Below are positions 5,421 through 6,037 of a stretch of DNA of 6,037 nt, piece by piece. The stretch spans positions 1 to 6,037 of the forward strand of contig JANYDI010000123.1 in the NCBI GenBank assembly GCA_025363695.1, written 5' to 3'. The notes under the pieces are model-generated. The model saw only the letters and a list, made by a program, of their open reading frames with translations, made no database searches and was not told where the DNA came from. The translations under genes were made by a program, and so were the position numbers. Origin of the DNA: Opitutia bacterium (GTDB lineage Bacteria > Verrucomicrobiota > Verrucomicrobiia > Opitutales > JANYDI01). Each line of letters opens with the position of its first letter. The first letter of the stretch is position 1.

Positions 5421-5860
5421 AACTGAGTGTAGAATTTTGTAGTCACGTAGAGGGCTTTGAGTGGAAAACGGAACGACTCGAAAACCTATTTCAGATACTC
5501 AACGGCACCGTCCCTATCCTCAACCTTTTAGGTTTAGACAAAGAAACCGACTGGACCCTCTCGGTCGTCTTTATGGATGCAAAGGAGATTTCCGAGCTGC
5601 ATGAACGCTTTTTTCAAGACCCCAGTCCTACCGACGTCATTACCTTCCCCGGCGACCCAAGCATGGGCAGCCTAGGTGAAATTTGCGTCTGCGTCGAAGT
5701 CGCCGAGCAAGAAGCCCCCTATCACAACCATAGCACCGAAAGAGAAATCACCCTCTATCTGATCCATGGCTGGCTGCACCTCACCGGCTTTGATGACAAA
5801 ACTCCAGATGATATCTTTATCATGCGGATGGCGGAGGCTGCTCTCATGAAAGAGGTTTAG
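5417..5860 (+). CDS. ybeY: Endoribonuclease YbeY, rRNA maturation factor
   Basis: YbeY is a small metal-dependent cytoplasmic protein needed for 16S rRNA 3'-end maturation and ribosome quality control. The 147-residue product has normal length. The core motif is present as HGWLHLTGFDD (117-127): His117 and His121 are the first two zinc ligands. The third ligand, His in the common HGxLHLxGYDH form, is Asp127 here, a change I recall from Bacteroidetes-type YbeY. PTDVITFP (71-78) matches the PTDVLSFP motif, and GEICVCVEVAEQEA (87-100) the GDIxISxExAxxQA motif. The Arg usual five residues before that Pro (E. coli Arg59) is Phe66. The start codon overlaps the stop of the LysM gene (ATGA), and no separate ribosome site is seen, so translation is likely coupled. 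A three-hairpin module begins 36 bases after the stop. Confidence 0.95.
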   Translation: MKLSVEFCSHVEGFEWKTERLENLFQILNGTVPILNLLGLDKETDWTLSVVFMDAKEISELHERFFQDPSPTDVITFPGDPSMGSLGEICVCVEVAEQEAPYHNHSTEREITLYLIHGWLHLTGFDDKTPDDIFIMRMAEAALMKEV

Positions 5861-5896
5861 GTTTGAGGGGGGCATTGGGGGTTGGGACGGCGTCAG

Positions 5897-6025
5897 AAAA
5901 GGGCCAAGGGGAGCTAGCTCCCCTTAGGATCCCCTTTCCGATAGCGATTTATTAAAATATTACATATTTTAATAAATCGCTATCGGGAAGCCTATACTAA
6001 GGCCTCCACAGATCGCAAAGCGATC
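5897..6025 (+). repeat. Three-hairpin 3' module, copy 4 (behind ybeY)
   Basis: AAAAGGG leads into hairpin A at 5904-5927 (AAGGGGAGC/GCTCCCCTT perfect; one outer C/A mismatch). GGATCC follows at 5927-5932 and palindrome B at 5938-5986 (CCGATAGCGATTTATTAAAATAT arms around TAC, no mismatch). A TATACTAAGG spacer, CCACA and hairpin C at 6011-6025 (GATCGC-AAA-GCGATC) complete it. The spacer is shared with copy 1. The mismatched outer pair in A is intermediate between the T-A of copies 1 and 3 and the C-G of copy 2. Confidence 0.8.
5906..5925 (+). terminator. Hairpin A, possible terminator of the LysM-ybeY operon
   Basis: A 9-bp perfect stem AAGGGGAGC with a TA centre lies 45 bases after the ybeY stop. 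No T run follows, so this is a structural guess only. Confidence 0.35.
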
Positions 6026-6037
6026 CGGGAGTACCTT

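Overview
The window holds six genes in four transcription units, plus an unusually structured set of intergenic repeats. A divergent pair sits on the left: hemB on the minus strand and a TPR lipoprotein gene on the plus strand, with their promoters apparently sharing one palindrome. In the middle is a minus-strand pair: an exported leucine-rich-repeat (LRR) protein followed by a pseudopilin-like protein. On the right is a plus-strand pair: a LysM/TPR lipoprotein whose stop codon overlaps the start of ybeY. All the protein-coding genes look intact.

The source is a Gram-negative-type bacterium: there are two lipoproteins with lipoboxes, a pseudopilin-like protein and a LysM envelope protein. 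The YbeY variant (GFDD in place of GYDH), the magnesium-type HemB, the near absence of clear Shine-Dalgarno sequences and the eukaryote-like LRR fit the PVC group, perhaps Verrucomicrobiota. This is an inference from protein character and is not proven here.

Layout: 1-63 is a worn arm of a REP/MITE-like repeat. 76-206 is a three-hairpin module behind hemB. 215-1228 is hemB (-). 1229-1282 is the shared promoter region. 1283-2467 is the TPR lipoprotein (+). 2468-3111 is a 644-base gap without a gene, holding a module behind the lipoprotein gene, a 381-base nested inverted-repeat element, and most of a module facing the other way. 3112-3603 is the pseudopilin-like gene (-), whose last codons and stop lie inside that module. 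3623-4618 is the LRR gene (-). 4619-4715 is a divergent promoter region. 4716-5420 is the LysM lipoprotein and 5417-5860 is ybeY (+). 5897-6025 is a fourth module.

The most interesting feature is the module. The same composite of hairpin A, GGATCC, long palindrome B and (in three of four copies) small hairpin C follows the last gene of every transcription unit, always in the gene's own orientation. The stems differ between copies by paired, compensating changes. This points to a selected 3'-end structure or a mobile palindromic family that targets gene ends. In one copy it supplies the stop codon and C-terminus of a protein.

The genes do not form one pathway. HemB makes porphobilinogen for heme, YbeY matures rRNA, and the two lipoproteins, the LRR protein and the pseudopilin-like protein act at or beyond the cell envelope.
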